Part shown: piece by piece, positions 1 to 13,500 of the stretch
Position numbering within the stretch: position 1 is the stretch's first letter
How the letters are laid out: each line of letters opens with the position of its first letter
From: Cladopsammia gracilis
Taxonomy: Eukaryota; Cnidaria; Anthozoa; Scleractinia; Dendrophylliidae
DNA: 64,000 bases
Assembly: GCA_022457155.1 (NCBI GenBank)
Contig: JAJGOT010000053.1
Span: 586,501 to 650,500 of the forward strand
Direction of reading: 5' to 3'
Made by a program: the position numbers and the translations under genes
The notes under the pieces: generated by a model
What the model was told of the DNA's origin: nothing
Database searches by the model: none
Seen by the model: only the letters and a program-made list of their open reading frames with translations

Positions 1-3000
1 GTCTTCCCAAGACCTACTTAAATGTAATATGCCAACGTCTCTTACGATAGCATAATTTTATACCTCGAAACGAATTTCACAAAGCGAAGGGAGCAAACCG
101 CTTCCTTGAACTATTTCGTAATCTTCCAACACAACTGCGTTCTTATTTTATTTATTCTAAGATTACTTGGTTCTGAATAAAAATTTGGCAACGCTTTGAG
201 GATAACTAGAGACCTTTATACAGCTACTTACTCGAAAATAATTGAACTGTCCACCGAAGACTCCAAAGACTTGTAGTGTTCATGTTTTTTTCCGTGTTGT
301 CACTAACCTAGCGTCCCTTTCACTTCCGCAGAAAGAAGTTCAAGAGATTTTCGGTGACGCAAGCGCGTATTCAAGAGCTCACACTCTCTCTCCACCCTCG
401 AAGAGAAAACTGCGTCAGTTTAGTTTAATATTAGTTTACTTTCGCCATGTAACGTCAAATGAGAAAATAAACATCCTGAAACGTAGAAAGTTGCTGTCAA
501 CCGAACATCTCGCCCGATGTGTAATTGTTGTATTGCTCAAGAATGAGCCTCTTGGTTGTGAATGATAATAAACGAAATGCGTATGTAAAGTCGAACGTTG
601 TCTATCTCCGAATATTATGGAACCCGAGCATATGACAGGTGTCAAAAACTAATGCAAATTTTAGAGTTTGCTCATATATCTTGTCATTCATCTGTTTGAA
701 CAATGGTATTTTCTTTTTCGTTCTTTTTTCAAAAGACTCCGCCTTTTATAATTTTAAAATTAACCATTGAAGCGAAGCTATAGGGAAAAAACATTCATTG
801 ATTCATACATATTTGCTTGATGATGTTTAAAATAATGGTAGAAAATAGCAAACTGCTCCTATATTACATAGTGCTTTAGCTTTTTTATCGATATTTTTTA
901 TTTTTCTGAAAGTGTTTTGAAATGGAAATTGAAATTCTCTCGCTTTATACCGGTCAATAAAAGAAGTGCGTCTATTCATAACTTTTTACCACATCGTTTT
1001 GTGTTGCACGTTTTGTTTTGTTATTTCCTAAAGTAAGTAACATGAATTTAGTATAGCAGATAATCTCAGTGGGAAATGACCATTCTGTGTGTGACAGAAC
1101 AAACAATGTTTTTAAATAACCAAGTCACATTATGATTAAACTGAACAGCGCGAGATCTTCAAAGGCCACCCACGTTAATAAACTTTTATTTGCATCTATT
1201 TCATTCCGTCATATCGTTGCCTACAAATAGACATATTATCCGAGTGCTGTCAAATAAACTGCCCAATGTTGCCTTGTTTGATGTGTTAATGCGGTGTTTA
1301 TCAAAGAAACTAAGAAACTAAGACATCTGCATTAAAAGTAAGTCTTTGATTAAACAGTTTAGAACGTAAAGACCTCAAAACCTTCCGTCTTCCAAATCTG
1401 GGAGCACACTGAGCTATCGGTGCAAGCCATTTTAATCGTTCGCTTTTATCAATTTTCCCTATCGGCCCCGAGGCTCGATCACTAAACGACTTAATTACAG
1501 CATCGAAATCAATGCCTGTTGACGAATTTCTTTAGCGGAAATTGTCTTTGTGAATGTCCTTCAGAACAGGATATATAGTCAATTCGCTTTATGTTATTTT
1601 GTTATTCTGCCGTCATTTAAATAAAATCAATAGCTAATAAATTAATGTAAAGAAGAGGAAAACTAAAATATTCTTCACTAACGCAACTTTAAAGTTCGAG
1701 GAAACTCGAAAAAATATCCACAAAACGAAACGCGTGTAATAATCAAGAAAATTGATTTTGAGCAAAAAAAATTGGCAGCAGTAAAGTCGCGTTTTGTCTA
1801 CCGTAGTTTTTTTTTTTTCTTCCTTTTAACATTTCCTGAGGTAATCCAGACGGGAAGGCGTCGTGTGGTCAAAATGGAAATGAAAAAGGGTAGATTGAAT
1901 TTTTTCAGAACCCATTTCTAACTGATTTAATAACACGACATAGATCATGTCAACAGTGACTGCAATCGCCGGCCAACAGTTCATTTGTTATTGCCGGTAT
2001 TGATGTGGAGCTCGGTATCTGTCTTTTTGGGAAAATCATACACGGCTCCGAATCATTGAAAAGGTCCAACGACCTGTTACGCTTAACCCACGTTCTACGA
2101 AGATAATAGACTTAAATAAAAGAAATTGTTGTTTTGTTTTTTCAGAAGTTTAGGCGCTTGTGTAAATTGTAATATACTTACCTTCGCACACGTTTCATAC
2201 AAACTTAACTGAATGTGATACTTAGTCGTCCAGAGAACAGAGAATTATTCAAAATTATTGCTAGTTGCCATCGTATCAGCCCGGGGGTGGTTTCTAGTTT
2301 TGTGCGGGGATGCTCCGCCCCAAGGTCCAAACCCTTACCCTTTCATATTCCGTTTTTGACAGAAAAGGTACCCCTTTCATATCCTTCGTGAATCCCTACC
2401 CTTTCACATACTTCAACTCGTAAAAACCCTACCCTTTCATATACCTCCAGCCTCAACCTCGGGCGGAGCATCCCCGTATAGCCCATTACAGGGAGTACCT
2501 CCCTTCCCCCCCCTCCCCAGGGCTTATCAGGTTACCATCAAGTTTATTTCAAATACCTCTTTTTCTAATATTTTCTGACAATAAATAAAATGGGTTATTC
2601 TTGTACTTGTATTCCTTGCCAGTGAATGGCCAAAATAACATCGGCTCATCTACAAATTTAAGTTTCATTTACCTGTCGTGTGTGACAGCTTGTCCGAGTA
2701 ACTGATAATTGACAGACATCATCAAGAAATCCATTCTTGGCAAGATATACCCATATTAATATTTGAATTTAAAAGTGTTTTAATTGATTCTAGCGACTCG
2801 TCTACGTGAGTCGAAACTCTGACATCATCAAAACAGAACTTAATAAGCGATTTGCGATTTCCATAAAAGAACAAAAATTATGTTTCAAGAATAAACACCT
2901 TTCGAAAGTCTTAGCGAAGATCTAGACCTACACGTTATATTTTCAACACAGATTTGAATTTTAAATCAGTAGCAGGAAAACAAAGGAAATAAACAACGCC

Positions 3001-3108
3001 ACAGAGAACGAAGAATAAATTAGAAAACAGGACATTGCTCACATTAGATTGTTTTTTCAATTTGAAAAAAAAATATTGAACTCTTGGTGCGTGTCAAGCA
3101 ATTAAAAA
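1..3108. other. Intergenic, AT-rich, no gene recognised
   Basis: No reading frame here has a recognisable domain, a convincing exon structure or protein-like composition. The stretch is AT-rich with homopolymer runs. The only structured piece is the repeat at about 2,281-2,520, listed separately. Confidence 0.5.
2281..2520. repeat. Dispersed repeat with inverted ends and CCCTTTCATAT motifs
   Basis: The element is bounded by GGGGATGCTCCGCCC near 2,308 and its reverse complement GGGCGGAGCATCCCC near 2,461. Between them, variants of 'CCCTACCCTTTCATAT' are tandemly reiterated. A related block recurs at about 19,993-20,125, so this is a dispersed family. The inverted ends suggest a small non-autonomous element, but I see no clear target duplication. 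Confidence 0.55.
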
Positions 3109-3204
3109 ATGACCACGAAAAGCATTCGCTGGAGGTACGACTGTCTGTTGTTTTCGCCTTTTTTGTTAGTTAACGTTTTTGTTTTGCCAGCCACTGCTTC
3201 ACAG
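3109..3204 (+). CDS. Possible signal-peptide first exon
   Basis: An ATG at 3,109 opens 32 codons with a basic start followed by a hydrophobic run (LLFSPFLLVNVFVLP) and an A-T-A-S type cleavage region. The frame reaches CAG|GTCAGT, an acceptable splice donor, at 3,204. That combination is what a secreted protein's first exon looks like. I found no following exon in phase on the plus strand, and composition alone could produce it by chance. Unrecognised and weak. Confidence 0.18.
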
Positions 3205-3920
3205 GTCAGTGAAGCTGAAAACTTAAGGGATGTTTGTATGTTTTACGAGCAAAACATTCCGTTTGTATACACGATAGAGCGCAATATATAGCATTCTGGT
3301 CAGGCTACAAAGAATTTCTTCAACCCGATCGAACATTTGCGATTCAAGGTATAAATGGCAATCTGCTGAAATGTTTATTCAGGTGTGTATGGCTAAATGT
3401 TTATCACGAAAATGGTAAAAAGAAAGAGACTACTGACTCTTGTGGTAAAAAAACCAATTCGTTGTGGCTTCTTTATTTAGTAAGCATCCACCTTATTAAG
3501 GCATTTTCTAATTTTATCATCAATTTCGTAAAACACATGCAACAAAGACCTATGTTGCACTGTAAAAATGATCAGAACAAACGAAGTTGATAAAGTGAGT
3601 CAGAGAGAATGTAAAATTATATTACATGCTAAACAAAGTAACCTAGTTTAACCTGTGTGCTTTATATTCATTGACAACTAAGTTCAGTTTTGCCGTATAC
3701 CACAGACACATTTAGAATTATATTATGAAGACTAGATGAACTGATGTGAAAGCACACATTAGCCGTGATCTTGCCCAGCTGACTATTGTAAAATTATTGC
3801 CTGACTTAAAAACGTGTATGAAAAATGAAAGAAAATAGCACTTACACTGTATCACACCTCCGTCTTCTTGGCGAAGTCTTCAGCAGTAAAGTATGCTCAG
3901 ACTCTTTTCTGTTTGCGCGC

Positions 3921-4151
3921 CTAGCTACTTAAATCCCGGCGAATCCGCTGTTGAATAATTTCCACAGTCGTGTCATGGACGGATTCAGGAAGGAAAATTA
4001 CTTCAGGCGATATCAGATTTACATACTTCGGACTGCTATGTCTGGGAATCAGTGGTGACCGGAGAAAATGTCGGAAGAAACCGCGATTAAACTTTGCTTT
4101 AGCAAGGTTCAAGAAAAAGGCCAAGTACAAACCGGCAGTAAAGAGGTCGTT
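3921..4151 (-). CDS. Short unrecognised reading frame
   Basis: A 76-codon open frame with balanced amino-acid composition: a hydrophobic start (LYLAFFLNLAK), then a basic segment, then an acidic/amphipathic tail ending in a stop at 3,921. It has no clear ATG at its beginning and no recognised domain. It could be a terminal exon, a decayed retrocopy or chance. Confidence 0.15.
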   Translation of the reverse strand, partial: NDLFTAGLYLAFFLNLAKAKFNRGFFRHFLRSPLIPRHSSPKYVNLISPEVIFLPESVHDTTVEIIQQRIRRDLSS

Positions 4152-4698
4152 TTATGAATCATAGCACGTTGTTATTCATGGCGAGCGTGTGTTTTATTTA
4201 ATATATTTTACCGCTATGTCGTCATCATTATGTTTTATTCAACAACTGTCCTCTTGATTGACGTATCATCACAGGATAGAAATTGAGTGTTGACTAAGTC
4301 ACATTTTAAGCCTCCTCGCATCCTCTTTAGGGATGAGTTTCCATAGACACGAGATACGCAGCAATCGATAAAAATTTTTTCAAAAAGTGTTTCTGATTTC
4401 GTATCAGTCAATTTATGATGTCTGGCAAATATATTCAACTGTTTTTTTTTTTTATTCTATTTCCGTCTCAATCTCTTCTCCTTTCCGTAAGGATCAGTTT
4501 GCCGTTTTTAACCGCTTATCTCAAGAGTTTTACTGATCCAGAAACTAGGTCTACAAACGATCCGACCCTCTTCATTGGTTTGTCGTTGTGGTTTTGCCCT
4601 TATTAGAGTTTTTCAGTCAATTTATACTGTGTAGCAGTATAAATAGGAGTTTGTTTTTTATTGGGAGATTGCAGTAGCCTCTAATATAACACAGACGC

Positions 4699-4732
4699 TC
4701 TCAGGGTTCGTCATGCGCCTGACGAACCCCGA
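4699..4732. repeat. Short perfect hairpin
   Basis: GGGTTCGTCA and TGACGAACCC form a 10-bp stem around a 6-base loop. The flanks also pair imperfectly (GCCTCTAA upstream, TTGGAGGC downstream), so the whole stretch from about 4,676 to 4,755 is a decayed foldback. No function can be assigned. Confidence 0.4.
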
Positions 4733-5402
4733 GGACGCGCTGCGTTGGAGGCTATAAGAAGTCGGCGTTTACATGCATTAACCCATATTTACACCTTTTT
4801 CTTTGTAAAAGGTAAAGAATAAAGTTCTTTTGAATGCTCATCATGTTCGCTCTTTGCTGTGAAAGCTGGTTATTGGTGGTATTTTGTTATGCGGGAATTT
4901 TGATTAAGGTTTTATTGCCAACACAAGAATTTCTTCCCATTTCAATAACCATGCGGTTGTGTTAATTTTACATGCATGCAACGCCTCCACTGAAAATTAA
5001 AGCCATGTTTAGACGGATCCACAGACTAATCCAGAATGCAGTAATTTGTTATTTTAATATAGGTTTACGAACTTGGCAGTCTGTCAGAAAGGGAGCCAAT
5101 GTGATGCCCATTTTTCGATAATTGGAAGAAATAGCTAGAAATTTATTTAAACAAAATATGCGTGAAGAAAAATACTGCTGACAAATAGTTAGCAACTTCT
5201 GCCACCACAAAATGATTATGACTGTTGCGTCTTGACAGTCAACAGTTTTAATCAAAACATGCAGGGACGTTATAAGTGAAAAAGAACTCTAGCTGTGAAA
5301 TTTCCATTAAACATGATGGATGGAACGGCGTGGGCCATTTCGAGAACATTATCATCAATCATGCGAGCAGTCAAATATGTAGATATTAGTGGAACTAGCG
5401 TG

Positions 5403-5502
5403 AGGTCCGTATTGGGGAGTTATTGGTCGAGAGTTCTTATGGAACAAGCCGAAAAAAACTTGCAAAAAAGGAACTCTCGATCAATTCTTTCCAATACGGA
5501 GA
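5403..5502. repeat. Small inverted repeat
   Basis: The segment beginning GTCCGTATTGG near 5,405 returns as the reverse complement ending CCAATACGG near 5,502, with a GGTCGAGAGTTCTT / AGGAACTCTCGATC pair inside. This is a ~100-bp foldback with an adenine-rich loop. The rest of 5,503-5,800 shows no gene. Confidence 0.4.
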
Positions 5503-5809
5503 ACTGTTGCTGTTTCATTCTCGGTAAGTGCATGCGCCAAAATTAAGCATATATATTAGTATTTTTTTTAGGCAAAATTGGGAAAAACTAAAGAGGTGTT
5601 CTGATTTATCACCCTCTGTGGGTTATCAGCGGGACCAGCTTTTTTAAGTCTTTCACTTCCTAACTCAATTCTTTTTATTTCTGTGATGTGGTTGTAAAGC
5701 TCGTGATACACAGTTCAAGCTCAACAGATGTTGCGACTGCTTTTCGACAAATGTTGAATAGTGTATCGTGTCATATTGAATTTTGAAATAGCGCATTCAA
5801 CATGTTAGG

Positions 5810-5975
5810 GAGGCAGCGTGGTCGAGTGGTTAGGGCATGGGACTTGAAATCCGGAGGTCCCGAGTTCAAGTCCCGCTCTGACCACTAACTGGAGTTGTTT
5901 CACGGTAGACCCGAATTCAACTCCTCGGTCACGCTTGGCCAACTGGTCTGCCTCCTGCCAGTTGGGATTTTAACC
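5810..5975 (+). repeat. tRNA-derived SINE
   Basis: The head reads like a tRNA gene: an A-box-like TGGTCGAGTGGTTAGGGC and a B-box-like GAGTTCAAGTCCCG about 40 bases later. A non-tRNA body follows (CAACTCCTCGGTCACGC, then GCCTCCTGCCAGTTGGG). A tRNA-like head joined to an unrelated tail marks a SINE rather than a functional tRNA. The pol III boxes look well preserved. Confidence 0.6.
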
Positions 5976-6123
5976 TGTTATGCTCAATTTACAATATTTG
6001 TTTCCTAACGTGAGTGGCGTGCCTGTAAATTAGCTACAGCAAATTCCCTGCTGGATAGCTAAGTGCTCGTCCACTATAAACAATTTTTACATATTTTACA
6101 TATTTACATATAACTATTTCGAG

Positions 6124-6254
6124 TTAACGTTGTCGGATGAAAAAGGCGAAAAGCCAAGACCGCAAGGTAGTATGGGATTTTTATGCAATGGCTATTTACA
6201 ACTACCCATACTACCTTGCGGTGTTGGCATTAAGCTTCCATCCGACAACGTTAA
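6124..6254. mobile_element. Small foldback element with TTAA ends
   Basis: TTAACGTTGTCGGATG at 6,124 is matched by its reverse complement ending at 6,254, and the arms continue inward to share ACCGCAAGGTAGTATGGG. The arms are nearly full length, leaving a short loop. The TTAA at both edges is compatible with a TTAA-targeting DNA transposon family, but this is inference from the ends only. Confidence 0.5.
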
Positions 6255-7035
6255 TTGAAATAAACGAGAATAGATGCAGGCTCTATTCCGTTCACAAGTT
6301 GCAACTTGTTGAGCGACCGCCAGGGTCAATCTTTTTAAAATGTTAAATTTGTTTTCTTCTCTGATTCAACAAGTTGCAACATCATTCAACATTTGCTGAG
6401 CAACAAATGTTGAGCGATGTTGAACCGTGTATCATTCTACCATGCAACGTTTTCGTTGTGTTACGTAATGTTTACTACATGAGCGGGAGTGTTATATCGG
6501 CCTATACAATCACAAGGCGCAGCCGAGTGAATGCATAGTGCCGATACAACACAGACGCGAATGTAGTAAACAACTTGTGAAATTCACATTCACATGTAAA
6601 TTAGATTCAACTACCAGTGAGTTGTATCTGGAATGTAAATTAGATACAACCAATAGTGAGTTGTATCAAGATTGTATCTGGATTACATGGTAACCATGTG
6701 ATTGGAATGGCTCATTTCTATTTGTTAGCACCCTTATGAATTATTAATCAATTTTACAAATACATTTATTATACGACTGTGACGTCATTTGAGAACACGT
6801 AAAATATCCGAGCATATTACAAAGTAGATTGTCGTATTACACCTTAGTATCTTAGTTTGAAGACACAAAAGCTATAATAAAAGGAGTTTTAGTCGCATAA
6901 TAAATCCATTATTCGATGGTTCAACAGATAATACGAGCGGACATTTTACTTATTGTTAGCATTTTTTCTCGCCTTCGCGGGGCTCGAAAAAATACTACGC
7001 AGCTCGTAAAATATCCATGCGTATTACCTGTTAAA

Positions 7036-7075
<40 letters not shown>

Positions 7076-8821
7076 TTTTATTTTATTTTATTTTAAAGTA
7101 AGGGATCACATTCATTACAAAAATGACCTTCCAGTGAGCCGTGGGCTACTATATACAATAACTATAAAAATATAAAAAACCTTATACATTATAACCACAA
7201 CTATCCAATAAAAACTATATATCTCATCACAACTAATTATCATAAATCTAAATCTAGCCGTATTAATAATCCATCGTATAAGGTATGTACAGCATACATT
7301 CTGTTGGGATTAATCCATGATAAGAATAAACGAAATAAAATGGTTATAAAGTTTTATTCAACAATTATTCCACTACACATCCAGTAGTACATTACAGACA
7401 CTTCAACCCTGGAGTATGCAAAATGTAATAAGCTCTTTAAGTCTCAATAGTGTTATAGTGATCAACATCAAATTTCTCCTTGTAATATCAATGCTTAATC
7501 AATCAGAAAGGTCACGAGAATTACGGATATGATCACCCAAGAATGGTTGATCAATTCTCCCCACTACTTCTATAAGAAACGTATCGAGACAAGAGAGGAG
7601 AATTTGTATTTTGATTTTGGGTTAACAGTCAAACGTCTCCACAATAGCTCTCCTCGGACATAACTCGTTGGCCAATGTAAAGAGGTGGCCGTTATGAAGA
7701 GTTTTCGATCAGTAAGAAAACGATTTGGGAGAAACGATCTTCAGTGGGCACAAGAAAACATAATAGCGAAGGTTGCACTGTACTTTTAAAAATGAATAAA
7801 ATTAATTTGGTTCAAAGATCTCTTTATTTCCCTCATTTACTTGGACAACTTCTCTAAAAGTGGTACATTTGCGGATATTAGATACATCACATTCCGCCAT
7901 GATGTTTAGGTTGTTGTTTATACAATAATGTATTTTTCACGGTTTTCTACGATATTTCGTTTCTCTTTCAGAAAGTAGAATAAATTAAACGGAGGAAGGA
8001 ACAGCGTGATTTTGGAAATTTAAACCATCATCATCATCATCATCATCAACATGCGGCTGCGTGCGATGATGCAGGCGACTGCAAGTCTCCTCGTACCGTG
8101 TTCTTACAGTAGTCAAAATTTTAATAAAAATACAATAGAAACAACCTCAGCATTGAAAGATTGCTGTTCTTTTCTTGAAGCTGAAGAGTTGTGACAAATC
8201 GAACGCAAATGGGCCTTTTAAACGGACTCCCTTGTTTCCTATCAAATATCGTATCCTTTAAAACGTACTTGGAAACGTTGGTGTATTCTTATAAAAAAGA
8301 CTTGAACATTTCAAAGTGAATTTCCCTGTTGATGTTTTGGCTATTTACAAAATTAAATATTACACGCAATATTGGAGAAAAACGAATATATCCTCTTTGC
8401 TCTACTATTCAAATGCTTCTAAGGCGGACGAAAAGGAGCCCAGTCTATAGAACAAAAACTGTTCAGCAAGTAATATAATCGTTCTTATCTGCTACTTGAA
8501 ATAACAACTAAAGCTTTATAACCTTCCAAATTCAATTTTGGTTATTTACAATTTTGGTTATTTACAAATATTAAATATTATCCCGACAGATATTATTTGA
8601 AACACAAGCTCAAGCCATGCAAAATTTTTAGAAAAATGTATATACCCTCTCTTCTCTAATACCACTGAAAATGTTTCTGACGAACCGAAAACGAGTCCAG
8701 GCTATAGGTACAAAAGATGTTTAGCAAGTTATGTATCGTTCTGCTACTAAAATAAGAACTAAAGCTCTATTAACTATGCAAATAAAGATGATACTACTAG
8801 TGCCAACGGATGAAATTCTGT
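6255..8821. other. Intergenic, no gene recognised
   Basis: Apart from the repeat tail at 7,033-7,150 and a short (ATC)n run near 8,023-8,048, I see no coding signal. Two related AT-rich segments near 8,330-8,470 and 8,540-8,710 resemble each other (ATTAAATATTA, then GGCGGACGAAAAGGAGCC against GACGAACCGAAAACGAGTCC), suggesting an old local duplication. The segment up to 8,821 should contain the 3' UTR of the polycystin-like gene. Confidence 0.4.
7033..7150 (-). repeat. (CAT)n microsatellite with retroelement-like tail
   Basis: About 14 CAT triplets are followed by a TTTTATTTTATTTTAAAG run and a GC-containing segment. Read on the minus strand this is body sequence, an AATAAAATAAAA tract, then a (GATGAT)n tail, the arrangement left by reverse-transcribed elements with microsatellite tails. 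The element class is not identified. Confidence 0.35.
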
Positions 8822-10542
8822 TCACCAAATCAATGCATTATTATCCGGTCTCGATTCTATCGCCTTTACCATTCTAATGACTTTTTCTCGTGCCACATCG
8901 ACTTTTGATGGCGTGGTTGGTGGATTTCCATTGCCCTCAGCTATTGTCTTCTCCGGCATTACAGGGGACAAAGAAATGTCTTCGAGAGCTGTATCTTTGC
9001 TCAAGGCTCCTTCTAAAGATGCATCTTCGTCTAAAACCTTGTCGGTGCAGCTTTCATCTAATAATGCGTCGTCATCGTTAATAGAATAAATGTCCGTATG
9101 GTGGAAAGCTTTGCTCATCCTTTGGTCTTCTGGCTTTTTCCTGGATAACATTTCTAGCCAAGCTTTCATCAAATGAGCATATTTTTCAGTTAGCGTATCC
9201 TCTTCCAACATGGCAATCCTACGATCTATCTCACCAAGGCAATTCTCCACGTAAGCACATTCATCTTTCAACGTCATATTTTCACAGTAGAGTTTACTCT
9301 TCTTGTGTTGCTTTCTGCGAAATATGTTGACAAAGCCATGGGTAAAATAGGCGACTATAAAATCGGCTAGGTCGACCTCGTTTGATGCAAAATCCAGGTT
9401 ATCGTCAACTGACGCCATTGTAGAATCCAGAATAGCGATGAACACGTTAATGAAAATAACCGTCATACAGGAAATGTAAAGAACGCAAAACAAAAAGGCC
9501 AGAGAAGGATCAACTTGTCTCATGTCTAATTGAGGCACGGCTTTGCCGAGAAGAAATTCAAACTGGGAAACACAAACTTGAAGGAAGCTGGAATATGACT
9601 CCGTGACAGCCCCAAATGCCACCATGCCAGAGATGGCAAACGCTAAGAAGATAATGATGAAAATAATTGAGAAGGAGACCAAAGATTTTCCAGCGAACCG
9701 AACCGTTATTGAGAGGATGACAATTTGCCTGCTGAAACGTAAAAGACTGAGTAATCTGAGAGTTGCCAGAAAAACAACAACAGAGAGAAAGATAGTTTCA
9801 GTTTCCAGCAAACTTACAGCTTCATCAAAACTCACAGTGGCATACAAATTCTTGTTGAGTTCCTTGATGGTTTTTTTAGTAGACTGCTCTCGGAAGATGT
9901 GAATCAGCACAGCTGCAACTGATGTTATGATAAGAACAATACTGAGCCAGTTCCAAATGTTCTTGAAATAAGACCACCTTTGGCGATAAAGTTTTACAAT
10001 TTCTATGACCAAGTAAGCGACAACCATGATAATAAGAAGAAGACGGAAAAATAGAACAGTTTGAGCGAAACCAGTTTCCGTTCCAAACAAGTCCAGAACG
10101 TCTACTTTAATGAAACTGACAACGCCACCAGAAGGTAGAAATTCGAAGAAATAATTGCACACGATCAAGATGTTCATGTTGCCATTGAAGATAGTGAATT
10201 CCACAATGGCAGCTCGGGTTCGCTGATCAATCCAGTAGTTTTGACTTAGGTCTTTAACGACTGCCCTTGTTGTTGTCAGATCGTAGCCTAGATCTGCCAC
10301 ATAACCACCACCACCATATGATGCGCGAGAACCTCTCTTTGGTAAATTATTCATCTCTTCCGATGAGCGGTAACGCCAAGGCTTTGGACATAACTCTTTG
10401 AAAGAGGAAGGGGAGGAGTCATTTGGAAGAACTTTCCACTTTGGGAGGTACATTGCTGTTTTGTCTTCGCAACGTTTGGAGTAGCGAGGAAAACAAAATT
10501 CAGGAACGTTGTACCTTTCCACTATCTCCTTGGGACATGCTT
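8822..10542 (-). CDS. Polycystin-like gene, last exon: TOP end, channel core and C-terminal coiled coil
   Basis: This 1,721-bp exon encodes 573 residues to the TAA stop. It starts EACPKEIVERYNVPEFC and completes the TOP domain (QRTRAAIVEFTIFNGNMNIL). Helices S2-S4 follow, with LATLRLLSLLRFSRQIVIL resembling the S4 region. Then S5, a pore segment (QFEFLLGKAVPQLD) and S6 (IFINVFIAILDSTMASV). The cytoplasmic tail carries a predicted coiled coil (about LKDECAYVENCLGEIDRRIA) and an acidic end. I see no EF-hand, which favours a polycystin-1-type over a polycystin-2-type protein. Confidence 0.92.
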
Positions 10543-13500
10543 CTGTTGAACGAAAGAAAACAATATGAACTATTAAAATGGTAGACCATCTCAGGTTTAT
10601 CTCTAATCATCGTTTTAGCTGATGCCAATTTCTACACCTTGGCGGAGAGAACAATTTAAAGCAAAGTCCCATCTCTATAAAGAACGTAATAGTAGAGACC
10701 AGGCGTGAGTTTCTCAAAACTCCCGGAGTCTCTTTCGAGCAGCAATGAAGTATTTAGGCCGCAAACCAGCGGCATTTTTGGTCAACGTGGGATTTTATTG
10801 CTTAGCATTCAAATAAAAGAAAATTGAATCTCTGTTTGTAAACATTCCGTTTCGGGCCAGAATCATTTTCGGAACTGTTGCGAAGTGCATACCATATTGA
10901 ACGATAGCTCAAAGCGCTAACAACTTGACCACCACCTTCCCACGGTTAGGGCACATGGATCCATACAACTGTGTACGGTACACTAAGGATATGCAATGGG
11001 AGATGACTTTCCCAATAAAAGACTAGTTGATGAGTGTTCACTTAGAAAGCTTATTTTACAATCGACATTCTGAGTGGAATTTGTGATCCTCGCAGTGTGC
11101 TCTCAACTTAAGCAGTTGAAAAAGCAACCTGAAAAAATTCAGGCTTGAACGGGATTCGAACCCATGATCTTGCGATGGTGCAATGCTCTATCCACTGAAC
11201 TCACAATTGACCATCTATCCATCTGTCGTTATCGCAAGGTTATGGGTTCGAGTCCCGTTCTTTTCCCGTTCTTTTTCAGGTTGCTTTTTCAACTAGTTAA
11301 GTTGAGAGCACACCGCTAGGATCACAAATTTCACTCATGTTTATAGACTGACTATAGACTGTTTAGAGACTGTTTATTAATTATCACAGAATTTACAGAA
11401 AGCAACATATCCACTGCCCGCAGGTTTATCCGCAGTTCAAATATATGATTTTAATATATTCATATTCAAATCGACATTGTGTTACCAAAACTTGTAAGAC
11501 AGTGTAAGCCTTTATTCTAGAGAAGGTTTGGACCACCTGTCCAGAAGCAGCCCCAATTATTGATCCGTTCAAGTCTTAGATCCGTGCCGGTACATTGCGA
11601 ATACCTCGCTGGTGTTTGTAACGTGATGACGTCATATGACACGAGAATTGCGTGATCATTCCAAATAGTCGCCATCTTGAATTTTTAAGAGAGCCTTTTT
11701 TCCCTGACCGCGTGAGAGGTGGCACAAGATGGAAAATTTCCCTACCCTCATGTTCAGCTCAAAGATAGCCCACGGTGAGTCAGTAAACGTGGTGGTATTT
11801 TTTTGCTCAAATCTATTTTTTATTTCTAGAAAATCTCAAAAACTCTAACGGTCCCCCCATCGCCATGAAATAGCCGAAATAAGAGCGCCGAATATGAGCA
11901 CAATACAGGTTCTCGTTAAAAGCGCACAGGGAAGCAGGTCTTTCCCCAATTTGAACAATTGTGTAGGAGGCATTAACAAATGATTTGAGCTAATAACAGG
12001 TTTTGTAGTTACATTTCTGAATTAACGGCGAGTGTTTGAAAATCGCTCATATTTCATTATCAAAAAATAATGCATTTTGGAGCAGTTTTTCAAGAAATAT
12101 TTTCCCTATGCGGTATAACTCAGAATCGCTTTAAATTGCGGTTTTGGAAACGTGGATATAGTGCTCTTTTCAAGGAAACTAAAAAACGTTTGGGCCTCTT
12201 AACTACTGCAAAGAAAAAGCCCATGTCATTTCGAGGAAATCGCAACATCGACTTGTCAACAACCGCAAATAATCAAATTACGCTTGCTGTTATTGAAGCC
12301 AAAATTCCGACGAAATCTTATCGCTTTACACCATACTAGATCAGAGACATAGTATAACGAGCTTACCTTGCATAGCCAGTGGTTGAAGGTTGGTTTTATC
12401 CCTATTTTCGTTTCAAATGGCCATCTTCGCTCGAGCAGGTTTATCAAATGACGCAACCAGTAAATGTTGCCGAAGGCACTTTCTCGGAAACATCGCTTTT
12501 CTCGACAGTTCCAACCATATTTCAGCTTCCATTCAGCTATTATATACCTTGGACTTGATTGCAAAATAAAGCGTGACGATTTGAACGTTTGAAGTGTTTA
12601 TAGTGGCCAGTGAGTTTAACAAAGTTGGCAGTTCAAAACGAAACAAGGAACTGATCATGAGCCGTTCATGTCACGCAACGAGACTGTGTACACAGCATGG
12701 TCACAGGACTCCCAGCAAAACTGGCATCGTTCGTTCTTTTCTTTTGTTCCACCATTGCATCTTCAGTTTTATGCTGCAGCTGTTTATTAAAGAATACGAA
12801 TTTAATACCCCTTATGAACGAACTGTGAAACAAACCGTCTATTGGCAACACTAAACTGACCCACAACGCTTTGAAAACTGTCTTGGTATAAAACCATACA
12901 AGTGAATACAAACCCCCGCTGTACAGATTTATTTTTGGTATTCACCAGATATAAATGAAATAAATGAAGTTAGGTCCACTCTAAGTAAACGATGACAACA
13001 TTTTTATCATCAGCTGTTTAATAAACCAATGGTTTATTAAATTTCAGAAATATATTCACTTGCGCAGATACCACAACTACTAATGGCTCCGGCAATTCCA
13101 AGCCCGCTCATCTCCCCCCCCCCCCCCACCCCCCGGGCATTTGTCGGGCATTTGTCTTTTTATTTTTAAAAAGTTGCAAATGCCCCACGGTGGGATCAGC
13201 TTATATGTACAAATCCCCACGGTGGGGCATCTGAAAGAGTGTAAATGCTTGACCATGGGACAAGATCAAAAGTTTTATTTCAATGATTATTGATGGAAGC
13301 AAAAATTGCTCACAAATAAATGGATCTTTATTCATGCTAGGAATTCTTTCGTTCTACCTTGGCTCAGTATTACTGATATCCGTTCCCTCATTCGTTCTAA
13401 ATATTTGTGTTATGTTTCCACAAAACTTTTGACTCCAATAATTTCCTGTCGATTCTCGTTGTTAATGTTATTAATTTTGATTAAAACTATGCTTACGTTC

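Noticed and set aside
5818..5890. Possible tRNA gene
   Set aside because: tRNA-like head of a SINE; the 3' half runs into repeat body instead of closing an acceptor stem.
6916..7101. Frame ending in a run of 14 histidines
   Set aside because: The histidines are the (CAT)n microsatellite; not a protein feature.
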